A stretch of DNA of 64,000 bases, taken from NCBI GenBank assembly GCA_965218045.1, contig CBDCJX010000012.1, positions 1-64,000 on the forward strand. Direction: 5' to 3'. The translations under genes were made by a program, and so were the position numbers. The first letter of the stretch is position 1. Each line of letters opens with the position of its first letter. Below the pieces are notes generated by a model. It was not told the origin of the DNA, made no database searches, and worked only from the letters and a program-made list of their open reading frames with translations. The DNA is from CAVRCA01 sp965218045. GTDB lineage: Bacteria; Pseudomonadota; Alphaproteobacteria; Acetobacterales; Acetobacteraceae. Shown one piece after another: positions 8,901 through 17,569 of this stretch.

Positions 8901-10427
8901 CCGTCGGACGTCGTCATGCCGGCCGCCGGTAGTTCCTGTCCGTCCGCAAGTCCGCAACGGCGCGTCGAGGTGTCGGCGGTACTCGCGAGCAAGTGGCTGG
9001 AGAGCGCACCCGGCGTTAACGACGGTGCGCTGAGTTACAATGGACGGGCGAGCTTGAACGATCCGGGCGGAATCCTGTTCGTCCGAACGAAGGAGACAGC
9101 ACAGCGGGAGCCGGCTGCCGCCGAACGGCTGATCTGCGACGCGGCGAACCCAAGCCCCGCCTTGCAATGCGTCAACCGGCGGCGACCGGAGCCGCTGATC
9201 CTGCGTGCGGCGGCCGACGAGTGCCTGTTCGTGACGCTGCGAAATGAATTGCCGGCTGAGATGCCGGACACATGGCGCGACGCCTCGCACCCCGATGTGG
9301 ACACCTATCGGCGAAGCTGGAGCTTCAACACGATGCCGCCGACGACGCCGGGCTTCAACTTCAACCAATTCGCTTCCTCCAGCCGAGTGGGTCTGCATCC
9401 GCAACTCGTCGCCGTGAACGGTCTGAGCGAGGACGGCTCGTTCATAGGCTTGAACGAGGATTCCACGGTCGCACCCGGGGAGGTGGGTCGCCCCTACCAC
9501 TGGTATGCCGGCGAGTTCTCGCTGAAGCTCAAGCAGCGAGGCGACGGCCGCCGCATGCTCGATCCGGACCCGGCACCGATCGAGTTCGGCGCGATCGCGC
9601 TGCGCGACATGGCGGGCGTGATCAAATACAGTTCCCATGGCGCGGTCGGCGCCTTGGTGATCGAGCCGAAGGGTGCGGAGTGGCGGACCGACCTCGAAGC
9701 CGGACGCAACGACCGCAGCGTCGCGTTCGCGACCGTCGAGTACACCGACGCCAAGGGCGTCAAGCGCGGCTTCCGCGACTTCGTAGTCGTCTATCAGGAC
9801 GATGTCAGCCTTCGGCAGCGGGACACGGCACTGCCCAACCTGCGCGACGCGGACGATGCGGAAGACACCGGGCACAAGGCCTTCAACTATCGCACCGAGC
9901 CGCAATGGGCGCGGTTCCAGGCAGCGCCCTCAGCCGAGCCGGGCATGATGAACGACTACGATTTCGGCGATGCGTTCAGCTCACGCGTTTCGCGCGGGGA
10001 TTGCGTGGCCGATCCAGCGCACGGCAAGTTCTGCGACCCGGAGACGCCGATCTTCGAAGCAAACGCCGGTGATTCGATTCGCTTTCGCGTCGTCGACCCC
10101 GCCGGTCATCCGCGCAACCACGCTTTCACGCTGTTCGGGCACGACTGGCTCATGAACCCTTGGGTATGCGATTCCAACTCCTCGGTGATGGGCTGGAACC
10201 AGTTCAGCGAAAACCGGATCGGCTCGTCCGGCGCCATCGGTCCAGCCCGGCACCTAAACATCGTCACAACCGCGGGAGGCGATTTCCACGTTCCCGGCGA
10301 CTACCTCTACCGCACGCAAGAGGGCTTCATGTTCTCCGGCGGCCTTTGGGGACTGTTTCGCGTCCATCCTGAAGCCGGTGGCTGGCACAACGCGCCGCCC
10401 CGGACGTTCTGCAAAGCCGGACGCTGA
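5762..10427 (+). pseudogene. Giant MnxG/McoA-like multicopper oxidase, disrupted by a frameshift near 7773
   Basis: Two overlapping frames (usable start 5795 in the first; 7692-10427 in the second) together encode about 1,550 residues of one exported multicopper oxidase. The N-terminal part carries HVFHLHAHQW (about 6307) and HCHLYPHFAQGMWELW (about 6470-6517), the type-3 and type-1 copper ligands. Further on come GQHIHLVKFD (about 7503) and HDHFGPSSHQHHGLY (about 7896-7940). Later cupredoxin-like segments (ENHIFNMHG, RNHAFTLFGHDW) lack full ligand sets. Size and motif order resemble six-domain manganese-oxidase-type enzymes (MnxG, McoA), an inference from memory of the family. The first frame loses sense after DPLAWDSARPD and the second becomes sensible at ISLEHPFCG, placing a one-base indel around 7763-7775. 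The N-terminus is also missing or fused to the SCO gene. Confidence 0.7.
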
Positions 10428-10450
10428 CGAACCAAGCTGAAAGGGCTGCG

Positions 10451-11029
10451 ATGCCGACCGCTCTCATCACTAGCCGGGCCAAGTTTCCCTCCGACGCGGA
10501 TCCGAACGCCGACGCTATCGGCTGGGATCGCTTCTCCGACCGCAAGCCGATCGACTTCGGCGGCCGGCCGGCACTGCAAGGCGTGACCGACAAGCTCGGC
10601 AACCCGTTCGAGATCGCCATACGGAGCGGTCACTTGGCGGGTCGGAGGCAAGATGGCGGACCGAGCTGGGCGGGCAGCTTCGCCTCCGGCGAGGCGCTGC
10701 TGTTCACCGATTTCTCGCCTGGTCCGCTGGAGTTCACGTTCAGCAAGCCGCTGCGGGGCGCGGGAGCGCAGATCAACGTCAAGGACCCGGTTGAGCATGT
10801 GAACGTGGGCATCGCCGCCTTCGACGCCAACGGCACCCACGTCGGCGGCGGCACTACCTTGGCATTCTTCAGCAACAACGGCGGTGGATCGGCGCCGTTT
10901 GTGGGCGTTCTCGATTCGCCGGCCGACACACGCCGGATCACGCGGATCAGCTTCTTCATTCGCGGCGACGAAACTCGAGACGGTCATCCCGCTGCCCGCC
11001 AACGGTGCCGATTAGGTGCTGTCCGGTGA
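10451..11029 (+). CDS. Hypothetical protein of the multicopper oxidase locus
   Basis: This 192-residue product follows the oxidase by 23 bp. It has no signal peptide, membrane segment or cysteine cluster in its body. The middle (EFTFSKPLRGAGAQINVKD, then FFSNNGGGSAPFVGV, then ITRISFFI) reads like a beta-sandwich domain of the kind found in secreted or calcium-independent binding proteins. The final 25 residues are arginine-rich and look out of frame. In the +1 frame the same bases encode KLETVIPLPANGAD followed by a stop and then the beta-propeller protein. I do not recognise the family. The end may be damaged by the same decay seen in the rest of the locus. Confidence 0.5.
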   Translation: MPTALITSRAKFPSDADPNADAIGWDRFSDRKPIDFGGRPALQGVTDKLGNPFEIAIRSGHLAGRRQDGGPSWAGSFASGEALLFTDFSPGPLEFTFSKPLRGAGAQINVKDPVEHVNVGIAAFDANGTHVGGGTTLAFFSNNGGGSAPFVGVLDSPADTRRITRISFFIRGDETRDGHPAARQRCRLGAVR

Positions 11030-12452
11030 CAAGCGGACACTCTACGTGAGCCTGCCGAGCGCCGGGCAGGTCGCGATCGTGGACATGGTGGCGCGGAAGC
11101 TTGCCGGCACGGTCGCGACCGGGGACGGTTCGGCGCCGACCCGGCTGGCGCTGCGTCCGGACGGTCGTCAACTCTGGGTGGGTCTCGACGGCGCCGGTGA
11201 AGTGGCGGTCATCGACACGACGGCGAACGTGGTCGCGCGACGTGCGCCGTCCGGCGCCGGGCTGCATGGCATCGCTTTCACCGCCGACAGCCGGCTCGCC
11301 TATGTCAGCAACAGCGGCGACGACACCATCGCCGTGTTCGACACGGACGCGGTAGCCAAACGCGGCGACATCGCCGTCCCTGGCACGCCGGTCGCACTCG
11401 CTTACGGCGCCGCAAGCCGGACCGTGCTGGTCGCGGCGCTGAACGCGGACGCGCTCACCGTCATCGACACGGATGAGAACCGCGTGGTCACGCGCTTGCC
11501 GGCACGCCGGGGCAACGTGTCGGTCGCGTTCGAGCCGGAGGGACGCTATGCCTTCGACGTCAACCAACTGGACAGCACCGTTGCCGTCATCGACAGCGCA
11601 AACGGCCGGACGATCTCGGTCGTGAGCGTTGCGAAGGAGCCGGATCAGGTGACGTTCTCGCGTCGTTATGCCTACGTCCGCGGGCTTCAGTCCGAAACAT
11701 TCTCGCTCATCAACCTGCGGGAGGCGCGGGGGGCCGACGCGACGTCGGTCAACATCCAAGCGGGCACGCTTGCCCCGGCCGCGCTACCGCGGGAGATCGG
11801 TCCCGGGCGGATGATCGTGCCGACGCCCGATGGCAACTCCGCGTTGATCGCCAACGGGCCGGAGGGCGCCATCTATCAGTATGACGAAGGCATGATGGCC
11901 ACTTCGGGATCGTTCTCAAACTACAAACGGACGGCGCGGGCGGTCCTGATCCTGGACCGCAGCCTGCAGGAGGTCGCACCGGGCGAGTTCTCCGCCATCG
12001 TGCGCCTCAACGCGGGAGGGCGCTTCGACGTGCCGGTACTGCTCGACCAGCCGCGGCTGATGCATTGCTTCGAGGCGACGATCGCCGAGCGGCTCGATAA
12101 CGGCAAGACCGCACGGCGCGGCAAACCGCGCATCGATCCGGTCACGCCGATCCATCCGGTCGTGGCGCGGCATGCGGAGACATTCCTGTTCCGGATCTTG
12201 GAGGCGGGCGGCGAACCAGCGACGGGCGGGGTTCCGGATCTGGAGGTCCTGGCGGTCGGGCCACCTGGTTCCTGGCGGCAGCGGCCCCAGGTCGAGCATG
12301 TCGGCGACGACCTCATCCGCTTCGCGCTCAGGCTGCCGGCGGCCGGGCGCTACCAGCTGGTTTTCTCGTCTCTCAGACTCGGATTGCTCGGCAGCCTGCC
12401 GCTGACGGCGACTGCCTCCGAGGCGGGGACCTCCGCAACGCCGACGCAATGA
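11016..12452 (+). CDS. YncE-like beta-propeller protein, probably N-terminally truncated
   Basis: The 478-residue product contains about six repeats of the YVTN/NHL-like type (LYVSLPSAGQVAIVD, LWVGLDGAGEVAVID, AYVSNSGDDTIAVFD, VLVAALNADALTVID, AFDVNQLDSTVAVID) in the first 250 residues, then a C-terminal beta-rich domain. Such propellers are usually periplasmic and often occur with c-type cytochromes and copper oxidases. No signal peptide precedes the GTG start at 11016. An in-frame TAG sits at 11013-11015, and the sense of the protein seems to continue upstream (VIPLPANGAD). The N-terminus is therefore likely lost to a nonsense change or frameshift. Its stop overlaps the next start region (12449), indicating one operon. 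Confidence 0.65.
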   Translation: MLSGDKRTLYVSLPSAGQVAIVDMVARKLAGTVATGDGSAPTRLALRPDGRQLWVGLDGAGEVAVIDTTANVVARRAPSGAGLHGIAFTADSRLAYVSNSGDDTIAVFDTDAVAKRGDIAVPGTPVALAYGAASRTVLVAALNADALTVIDTDENRVVTRLPARRGNVSVAFEPEGRYAFDVNQLDSTVAVIDSANGRTISVVSVAKEPDQVTFSRRYAYVRGLQSETFSLINLREARGADATSVNIQAGTLAPAALPREIGPGRMIVPTPDGNSALIANGPEGAIYQYDEGMMATSGSFSNYKRTARAVLILDRSLQEVAPGEFSAIVRLNAGGRFDVPVLLDQPRLMHCFEATIAERLDNGKTARRGKPRIDPVTPIHPVVARHAETFLFRILEAGGEPATGGVPDLEVLAVGPPGSWRQRPQVEHVGDDLIRFALRLPAAGRYQLVFSSLRLGLLGSLPLTATASEAGTSATPTQ

Positions 12453-14023
12453 CTGGCCCGGCGCGCGCCACCACGCGGGCGCGCACAACATTCGTGCTGG
12501 CTTGGTGCCTCGCGCTGCTGTCTGCTTCCGTCGGTTTGGCCGCCGAGCCGCATCAGCCGGTGAAGGCAGGCAAGGCGCTCTACCTGAGCGGGGGATCGGG
12601 GCTATCCCCGCCGATCAGGATCGTTGTGAACGGCACGCCGGTACTCCGCTCGCAGAAAGCTTTCGCATGCGCGGCGTGCCACAGCACGGAGGGACAGGGT
12701 AGTGCGGAATCCGGCATTCGCGTCCCCCCGATCGACTGGCGGACGCTGACCGCGACGCGGCCGTCCCGGCCGGCCTATGACAGGTTCGCGATCATTCGCG
12801 CCGTACGGTCCGGTATCGATTCCTCCGGCGCCGCGCTCGACCGTGCGATGCCTCGTTATGACCTCGACGACAGGCAAGCGGCGGCGCTAACGTACTATCT
12901 GCAGATCCTTGGCACCGCGAGCGATACCGATCCTGGCATCACGCCGGATGAGATCAAGCTCGGCACGGTGTTGCCGATGTCCGGCCCGCTGGCTGATGCC
13001 GGCGCCGCGATCGCGGCGGCGTTGCAGGCCCGCTTCGCCGAGGTGAACGCCGCCGGCGGCATCTATGGACGTCGTGTGACGCTTGTCGTCGCCGACTCCG
13101 GTGGCGAACTGGCCCGAACCGGCGCGGAGCTGCGGCGCTTGATAGAGAACGACGGCGTGTTCGCTATTGTCGGCAGCCTGCTGGCGCACGACGACCAAAC
13201 CTTGAACGCGCTCATCGCGGACGACAACGTACCGGTGATCGGGCCGATCGCCCCGTCACCGACGGAGGCGGAGGCAAGAACGTCGGGGGTTTGGCACCTG
13301 CTGCCCACGTTTCATGACCAGGCGCGTGTCCTGGTGGACGCGGTACACTCGGCGCGCCAGGGGCCGTTCCATGCAGCGCTGGTCTCCGTGGATACGGCGC
13401 CAGCGCGCGATGCTACCGCGGGCGCACGCAGGCAGCTTGAAGCGGCGGGTGTGCCACCTGTCTTGGAGATCATGGTCGATCCGGTTCGCGACGCATCCGC
13501 CGCGATCGCCGAGCGCATTCACGACGCTCACGCCACCTGGGTTTTCTTCTTCGGGGATACGCAGCAACTCGAGGATTTCGCAGGGGCGCTTGCGGCACTC
13601 CCGGGCCATGCACGCCCGGAACTCGGCGGCCTCGCGGCCCTCAGCCCAGCGCCGCACCTCCCGCCGTCGATGAGCGTCACGCTTGCAGCTGCCATTGAAC
13701 CGCCCGAGGGGAGCCGGTTGAGGACGCTCGCCGCTTCTCTCGAGCGAACGGGACGCCCCGCCGGCAAGCCGGCGCTCCAGGCCATCGCCTACGCCGGGGC
13801 AAGCGTTCTCGTCGAAGGCATAACGCGCGCGGGCCGGCAGCTCGGCCGAGCGAGCCGCATTCGAGAGCTGGGCCTTCTCCGCCGCTTCGACACCGGCGTC
13901 ATGCCGTCGGTGAGTTTTGCGCCAAACCGGTCGGTCGGCGTCCGCGGCGCGCTGATCCTTCGAGTCTACGACCAGGGAGCGTCGTACGTTCCGTTGGGGG
14001 GGTTCCGATCGCCTGCTGAGTAG
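12449..14023 (+). CDS. Cytochrome c fused to LivJ-type periplasmic binding protein
   Basis: The 524-residue protein starts with a signal peptide (FVLAWCLALLSASVGLAAE) followed by a small cytochrome c domain: heme motif CAACH at Cys74-Cys77-His78 and a candidate axial Met134 in DRAMPRYD. From about residue 165 (ITPDEIKLGTVLPMSGPLADAG) to the end it is a type-1 periplasmic binding fold of the LivJ/branched-chain amino-acid receptor family. Heme plus ligand-binding domain in one chain suggests a periplasmic electron carrier whose binding lobe has been recruited for another task. The start overlaps the preceding propeller gene by 4 bp. Immediately downstream begins an IS256 remnant on the other strand, so the operon may originally have continued. 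Confidence 0.8.
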   Translation: MTGPARATTRARTTFVLAWCLALLSASVGLAAEPHQPVKAGKALYLSGGSGLSPPIRIVVNGTPVLRSQKAFACAACHSTEGQGSAESGIRVPPIDWRTLTATRPSRPAYDRFAIIRAVRSGIDSSGAALDRAMPRYDLDDRQAAALTYYLQILGTASDTDPGITPDEIKLGTVLPMSGPLADAGAAIAAALQARFAEVNAAGGIYGRRVTLVVADSGGELARTGAELRRLIENDGVFAIVGSLLAHDDQTLNALIADDNVPVIGPIAPSPTEAEARTSGVWHLLPTFHDQARVLVDAVHSARQGPFHAALVSVDTAPARDATAGARRQLEAAGVPPVLEIMVDPVRDASAAIAERIHDAHATWVFFFGDTQQLEDFAGALAALPGHARPELGGLAALSPAPHLPPSMSVTLAAAIEPPEGSRLRTLAASLERTGRPAGKPALQAIAYAGASVLVEGITRAGRQLGRASRIRELGLLRRFDTGVMPSVSFAPNRSVGVRGALILRVYDQGASYVPLGGFRSPAE

Positions 14024-14025
14024 CC

Positions 14026-14620
14026 GTCCCCGATCTTCATTCCAAAATCGTGCACCTCGCGGCGCCCGTCTGTGTTGGCGCCGACCGCCACGATCACTGC
14101 GACCGAGACGATGTGGTGGTCGCGGCGGACCTTCACGTAGGTGGCGTCGAGCCAGACATCGGGCCAGTCGCCTTCGATTCGGCCGGTCGAGGAAGGCGTG
14201 GACGCGTTGGTCGATCGTCTCGCATCGCGAGACCTGGCTCTTGCTGATCCCATCCAGGCCGAGCGCCTTGACCAACTCGTCGACCGAGCGGGTCGAGATG
14301 CCCTGGATGTAGGCCTCCTGGATCACCGCCGTGAGTGCCTTCTCGGCCATGCGCCGCGGCTCGAGGAAGCCGGGGAAGTAGCTGCCGCGCCGCAGCTTCG
14401 GAATCCGTAGCTCGACGGTCCCGGCCCGGGCCTGCCAGTTGCGGTCGCGGTAGCCGTTGCGCTGATTGATCCGAGCGGCGCTGCGTTCGCCTGGCGCGGC
14501 GCCGCACAGCGCCTCGGTCTCCAGCGCTATCAGCCGCTCGGCGGCGAACCCAATCATCTCGCGCAGCCCTTATCCAGCAGCGCGCGAAGGGCGATCTTGT
14601 CATCGGTTATCGTGGTGGTC
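14026..14620 (-). mobile_element. Remnant of an IS256-family (mutator-type) transposase
   Basis: Read leftward, about 200 residues match the N-terminal half of IS256-type transposases: KIALRALLDKG, then MIGFAAERLIALE, NQRNGYRDRNW, ELRIPKLRRGSYFPGF, SVDELVKALGLDGISKSQVS, and in a shifted frame WPDVWLDATYVKVRRDHHIV (with the first catalytic Asp) and VGANTDGRREV. A short deletion near 14560 and a frameshift near 14220 break it. The C-terminal half with the remaining catalytic residues is absent, cut at about 14030 next to the stop of the cytochrome fusion gene. It is not functional. Confidence 0.8.
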
Positions 14621-14654
14621 CTCGGGTCATAGTTGCGTCTCGCAGCTCAACCCT

Positions 14655-14862
14655 ACCCAGCACCGCTGCGGTGGCCACCGCTGTGGATAAGTCGCCCGTT
14701 CGGCGCGCCAGCCGGCGGTCGCTGCTTCGGCAAACCAAACCGTCAGGCTGCCGCGCTGGCGCGACGCCGCGTCATACGCTGGTCAACTGGCGACCTAGTG
14801 CCGCTGCTTCGGGATGTGATGGCGGCGATCCTGGTTCGCTTTGAACGGCACGGTGGGGTCCA
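14655..14862 (-). mobile_element. Remnant of an IS5-like transposase N-terminus
   Basis: On the minus strand from about 14851, translation gives VPFKANQDRRHHIPKQRH, a TAG, and then after a further stop YDAASRQRGSLTVWF and WRAE. This is the conserved N-terminal signature of an IS5-like DDE transposase, interrupted by at least two stops and lacking the catalytic region. It lies directly beside the IS256 remnant. The two together form a dead mobile-element scar at the left edge of the photosynthesis cluster. Exact family assignment would need an ISfinder comparison. Confidence 0.65.
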
Positions 14863-14934
14863 AGCGGTCACTCACCTAACCGCAAAAGTCTCCGCCGCCA
14901 ACCGGCAATCCGCGCAACACGGTGGTCCGGGAGA

Positions 14935-15411
14935 TCACGCGGTCTGAAAGGGCCGATTCAACCGCACGATCGTCCAGTTGAGAAACGACGCGAACGAGAC
15001 CCAGAGCAGATAGGGCACGAGCGCCCAAGCGGCGCCGCGTGAGAGCGGCCAGAGCAGCACGATCAACGCCAGTATCGAGCTCCACAGGAAAGCAACCTCG
15101 ATCAGCGCCCAGTCCGGACGGTGCAAGCGGAAGAACAACGCGCTCCAGGTGATGTTCAGCCCGCCATTGACGAGGAACAGAACGACCATGAAAGTCCGCG
15201 TGGCGACGTCGTGTGCCGCGTACCAGCCGAACACGGCGGACACGACAGCAAGCGCAAATATGATCGTCCAGGCAGGGCCGAATGCCCAATCGGGCGGCTG
15301 CCAGCTTGGTTTGCGCAGGTTGCGATACCAGGGCCCGATTGTCGTGAGAACGGCGCCCGAGACGGCGACCACGAACGCGACCAGCGACGCAACCACGATC
15401 GGCCAAATCAC
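14935..15411 (-). CDS. tspO: TspO/MBR-family tryptophan-rich sensory protein
   Basis: The 158-residue protein has five membrane segments and the family pattern WYRNLRKPSWQPPDWAFGPAW, NGGLNITWSALFF and FLNWTIVRLN. TspO binds porphyrins and in Rhodobacter modulates expression of photosynthesis genes with oxygen. Its GTG start overlaps the bchP stop (GTGA at 15408-15411), so it is the last gene of the leftward ppsR-bchG-bchP-tspO unit. Position within the pigment cluster supports a role in tetrapyrrole-linked regulation, inferred from the homologue. Confidence 0.9.
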   Translation of the reverse strand: MIWPIVVASLVAFVVAVSGAVLTTIGPWYRNLRKPSWQPPDWAFGPAWTIIFALAVVSAVFGWYAAHDVATRTFMVVLFLVNGGLNITWSALFFRLHRPDWALIEVAFLWSSILALIVLLWPLSRGAAWALVPYLLWVSFASFLNWTIVRLNRPFQTA

Positions 15412-16598
15412 GCCTTGACCAGACCCGTCAAATGGCCGAGGTCCTTAAGGAAGATCTTCACGTGCGCCATCGGCTCCTTTCGCACAAGCTTCTTGTTCAT
15501 ATAGGATTCCCAGGTCAGCTTCTGCACGTCCGGATCGCGACAAATGCTGACGAAGCGCTCGCGTCGCTTGTCACTGGAGTACCAGAATCGCTGCATGATG
15601 CCGAGAATGAAAAACACTCGGCCATGCGATTTCATGAAGCGCCTGCGGGCCGTCCGCAATACGCGCGGGTCGCCGGTTTCGCACAGGCGGTCCACCGCAT
15701 CGGCGGCGAGACGGCCGCCTTCCATGGCGTAGTAGATGCCCTCGCCCGACGCCGGTGCAACCACACCCGCGGCATCGCCCGCGAGCACAACGTCGCGCCC
15801 ATTGTCCCAGCGCCGCAGAGGGCGGAGGGGAATCGGCGCGCCCTCGCTTCGAATGGTCTCCGCGCCGTCCAGTCCCATCTTGGCCCGCAAGCGTCCGACC
15901 GAGCCGCGCAGGGAGAAGCCTTTGCACGCGGTGCCGGTCCCTATGCTCGTCGTCTCGCCGTGCGGGAAGACCCAGCTGTAGAAGTCCGGCGACAGCCCAC
16001 CGTCGTAGATGACGTCGCATCGTGATCCGTCGAAACCCGCTTTCGGCGAACGGATGATCTCGTGATAGGCGAACACGAACGGCATCCGGTCGGCGCCCTT
16101 CACGCAGATGCGCCCCACCGCGGACTTGGCGCCGTCCGCGCCGATCACCGCCCGGGCACGGACCCGCGCGGGGGTCTGCTTCGTTCCGCCGTCCTTGCCA
16201 TGATACAAAACGATCGCGACACCATCCGTATCCCGGGTGAAGCCGTCGAATGTCGCTGACCGGAGAACCGCCCCGGCGCCAACCGCGCGTTCGCGCAGCC
16301 ACTCGTCGAACACCTCACGATCCACCATGCCGACGAAGCCTTTCTCGATCGGCATGTCCACTTCGCGCCGCGACGGGGAGATCATCCGGGCGGACCGAGC
16401 CCGCGCGACCAGCAGTTCGTCGGGAATGGCGAAGTCCTGGATCAGCCGAGGCGGGATCGCGCCACCGCAGGGCTTGATCCGCCCGGCACGGTCCAGCAGC
16501 AGAACCGACCGGCCGCGACGGCTCAGCGCCTCCGCGGCGGTGGCTCCGGCCGGACCGCCGCCGACCACGACCACGTCGAACGTCTCGAGCTGATGCAT
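15408..16598 (-). CDS. bchP: Geranylgeranyl diphosphate/bacteriochlorophyll reductase BchP
   Basis: The 396-residue flavoprotein begins MHQLETFDVVVVGGGPAGAT, a Rossmann dinucleotide motif, followed by GRIKPCGGAIPP, typical of geranylgeranyl reductases. GDAAGVVAPASGEGIYYAMEGG near residue 290 is the second FAD-binding element. BchP reduces the geranylgeranyl side chain of bacteriochlorophyll to phytyl at the membrane. The ATG at 16598 was chosen because residues upstream are not family-like and the length then matches the usual about 395. The gene lies 44 bp after bchG and overlaps tspO. Confidence 0.95.
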   Translation of the reverse strand: MHQLETFDVVVVGGGPAGATAAEALSRRGRSVLLLDRAGRIKPCGGAIPPRLIQDFAIPDELLVARARSARMISPSRREVDMPIEKGFVGMVDREVFDEWLRERAVGAGAVLRSATFDGFTRDTDGVAIVLYHGKDGGTKQTPARVRARAVIGADGAKSAVGRICVKGADRMPFVFAYHEIIRSPKAGFDGSRCDVIYDGGLSPDFYSWVFPHGETTSIGTGTACKGFSLRGSVGRLRAKMGLDGAETIRSEGAPIPLRPLRRWDNGRDVVLAGDAAGVVAPASGEGIYYAMEGGRLAADAVDRLCETGDPRVLRTARRRFMKSHGRVFFILGIMQRFWYSSDKRRERFVSICRDPDVQKLTWESYMNKKLVRKEPMAHVKIFLKDLGHLTGLVKA

Positions 16599-16642
16599 CG
16601 ATCTCGTCTCCGGGGGCCAATAAGTGGGCGACGCCGGCCGCG

Positions 16643-17569
16643 TCATGATGCCGCTCCGGCGTGCAGGGCGAAGGCGCTGACCAGCATGCCGACGACGTAG
16701 AGGCTGGTGCCGGTCGCGTTGTACCAGGGCGCGCGTTCGCGCGGGCTTTCGAGAAAGCGCTGCATCAGCACCGCTTGCACCGCGATCAATACCAAGATCG
16801 TGATCGCATGAAACGGTCGGTGCCAGCTCAGCAGCAATGCGACCACGACGCCCTGCGGGATCGCCATGATGAGGCACGCGAGTGCCGCTGCCCGCTCGGT
16901 GCCGAGGCGAACCGGCAGCGAACCGATGGCAGTCGCGCGGTCGCCCTCGATCGACTTGAAATCGTTGAGCGTCATGATCCCATGTGCGCCGGCGCTGTAC
17001 AGCGCGGCGAGTGCAAGAATGCGCCAGTCCGGCCGGGCGGCAGCCATCACCGCGGCGCCGGTGATCCAGGGAAGACCCTCGTAGCAGGCGGCGACCGCGG
17101 TGTTGCCCCACCATCCGTTGCGCTTGAGGCGGAACGGCGGCGCGCTGTACGCCCAGGCCAACGCCATCCCCAACAGCGCGGCGCCAAAGCCCCAGGGACC
17201 GAGCGCGGTGGCGACTGCGAGCGACAGCACGGTCCAGACGATGGCGATGCGAAAGCCCCAGCGTCCGGGGATGCGGCCCGACGGAATCGGGCGGTCCGGT
17301 TCGTTGATCGCGTCGACGTGGCGATCGTACCAGTCGTTCACCGCCTGGCTGGTGCCGCAGACAAGTGGGCCGGTCAGCAGCACGCCAGCGGCGATCACTG
17401 GCCAGCGCCCCTGCAGCGGCAGGCCGGAGGAGACGATGCCGCAAGTGAACGCCCACATCGGCGCGAACCACGTGATCGGCTTGAGCAGTTCGACGACCGC
17501 CGACCAGGCCGGCAGAGACGAGACTGGTGCTACCAATGCTGAACGGGCCATCGCACTCCCTTGCCTCAC
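16643..17569 (-). CDS. bchG: Bacteriochlorophyll synthase (geranylgeranyl transferase) BchG
   Basis: This UbiA-family polytopic protein of about 308 residues has the two Asp-rich prenyl-diphosphate sites: NDWYDRHVDAINEPDRPIPS (about residues 78-97) and NDFKSIEGDRA (about 205). It attaches geranylgeranyl diphosphate to bacteriochlorophyllide in the inner membrane. The GTG at 17569 overlaps the ppsR stop (GTGA); an internal ATG at 17551 is an alternative that gives the usual length. It is co-directional with ppsR and bchP. Confidence 0.95.
   Translation of the reverse strand: MRQGSAMARSALVAPVSSLPAWSAVVELLKPITWFAPMWAFTCGIVSSGLPLQGRWPVIAAGVLLTGPLVCGTSQAVNDWYDRHVDAINEPDRPIPSGRIPGRWGFRIAIVWTVLSLAVATALGPWGFGAALLGMALAWAYSAPPFRLKRNGWWGNTAVAACYEGLPWITGAAVMAAARPDWRILALAALYSAGAHGIMTLNDFKSIEGDRATAIGSLPVRLGTERAAALACLIMAIPQGVVVALLLSWHRPFHAITILVLIAVQAVLMQRFLESPRERAPWYNATGTSLYVVGMLVSAFALHAGAAS

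Noticed and set aside
13256..14557. 433-residue minus-strand frame as a complete transposase
   Set aside because: Only the first about 115 residues are transposase; the rest is the antisense of the cytochrome fusion gene after a frameshift.
14682..14690. TGTGGATAA, an exact DnaA box, as a replication-origin sign
   Set aside because: It is a single box within the IS5-like remnant, with no AT-rich region or box cluster.
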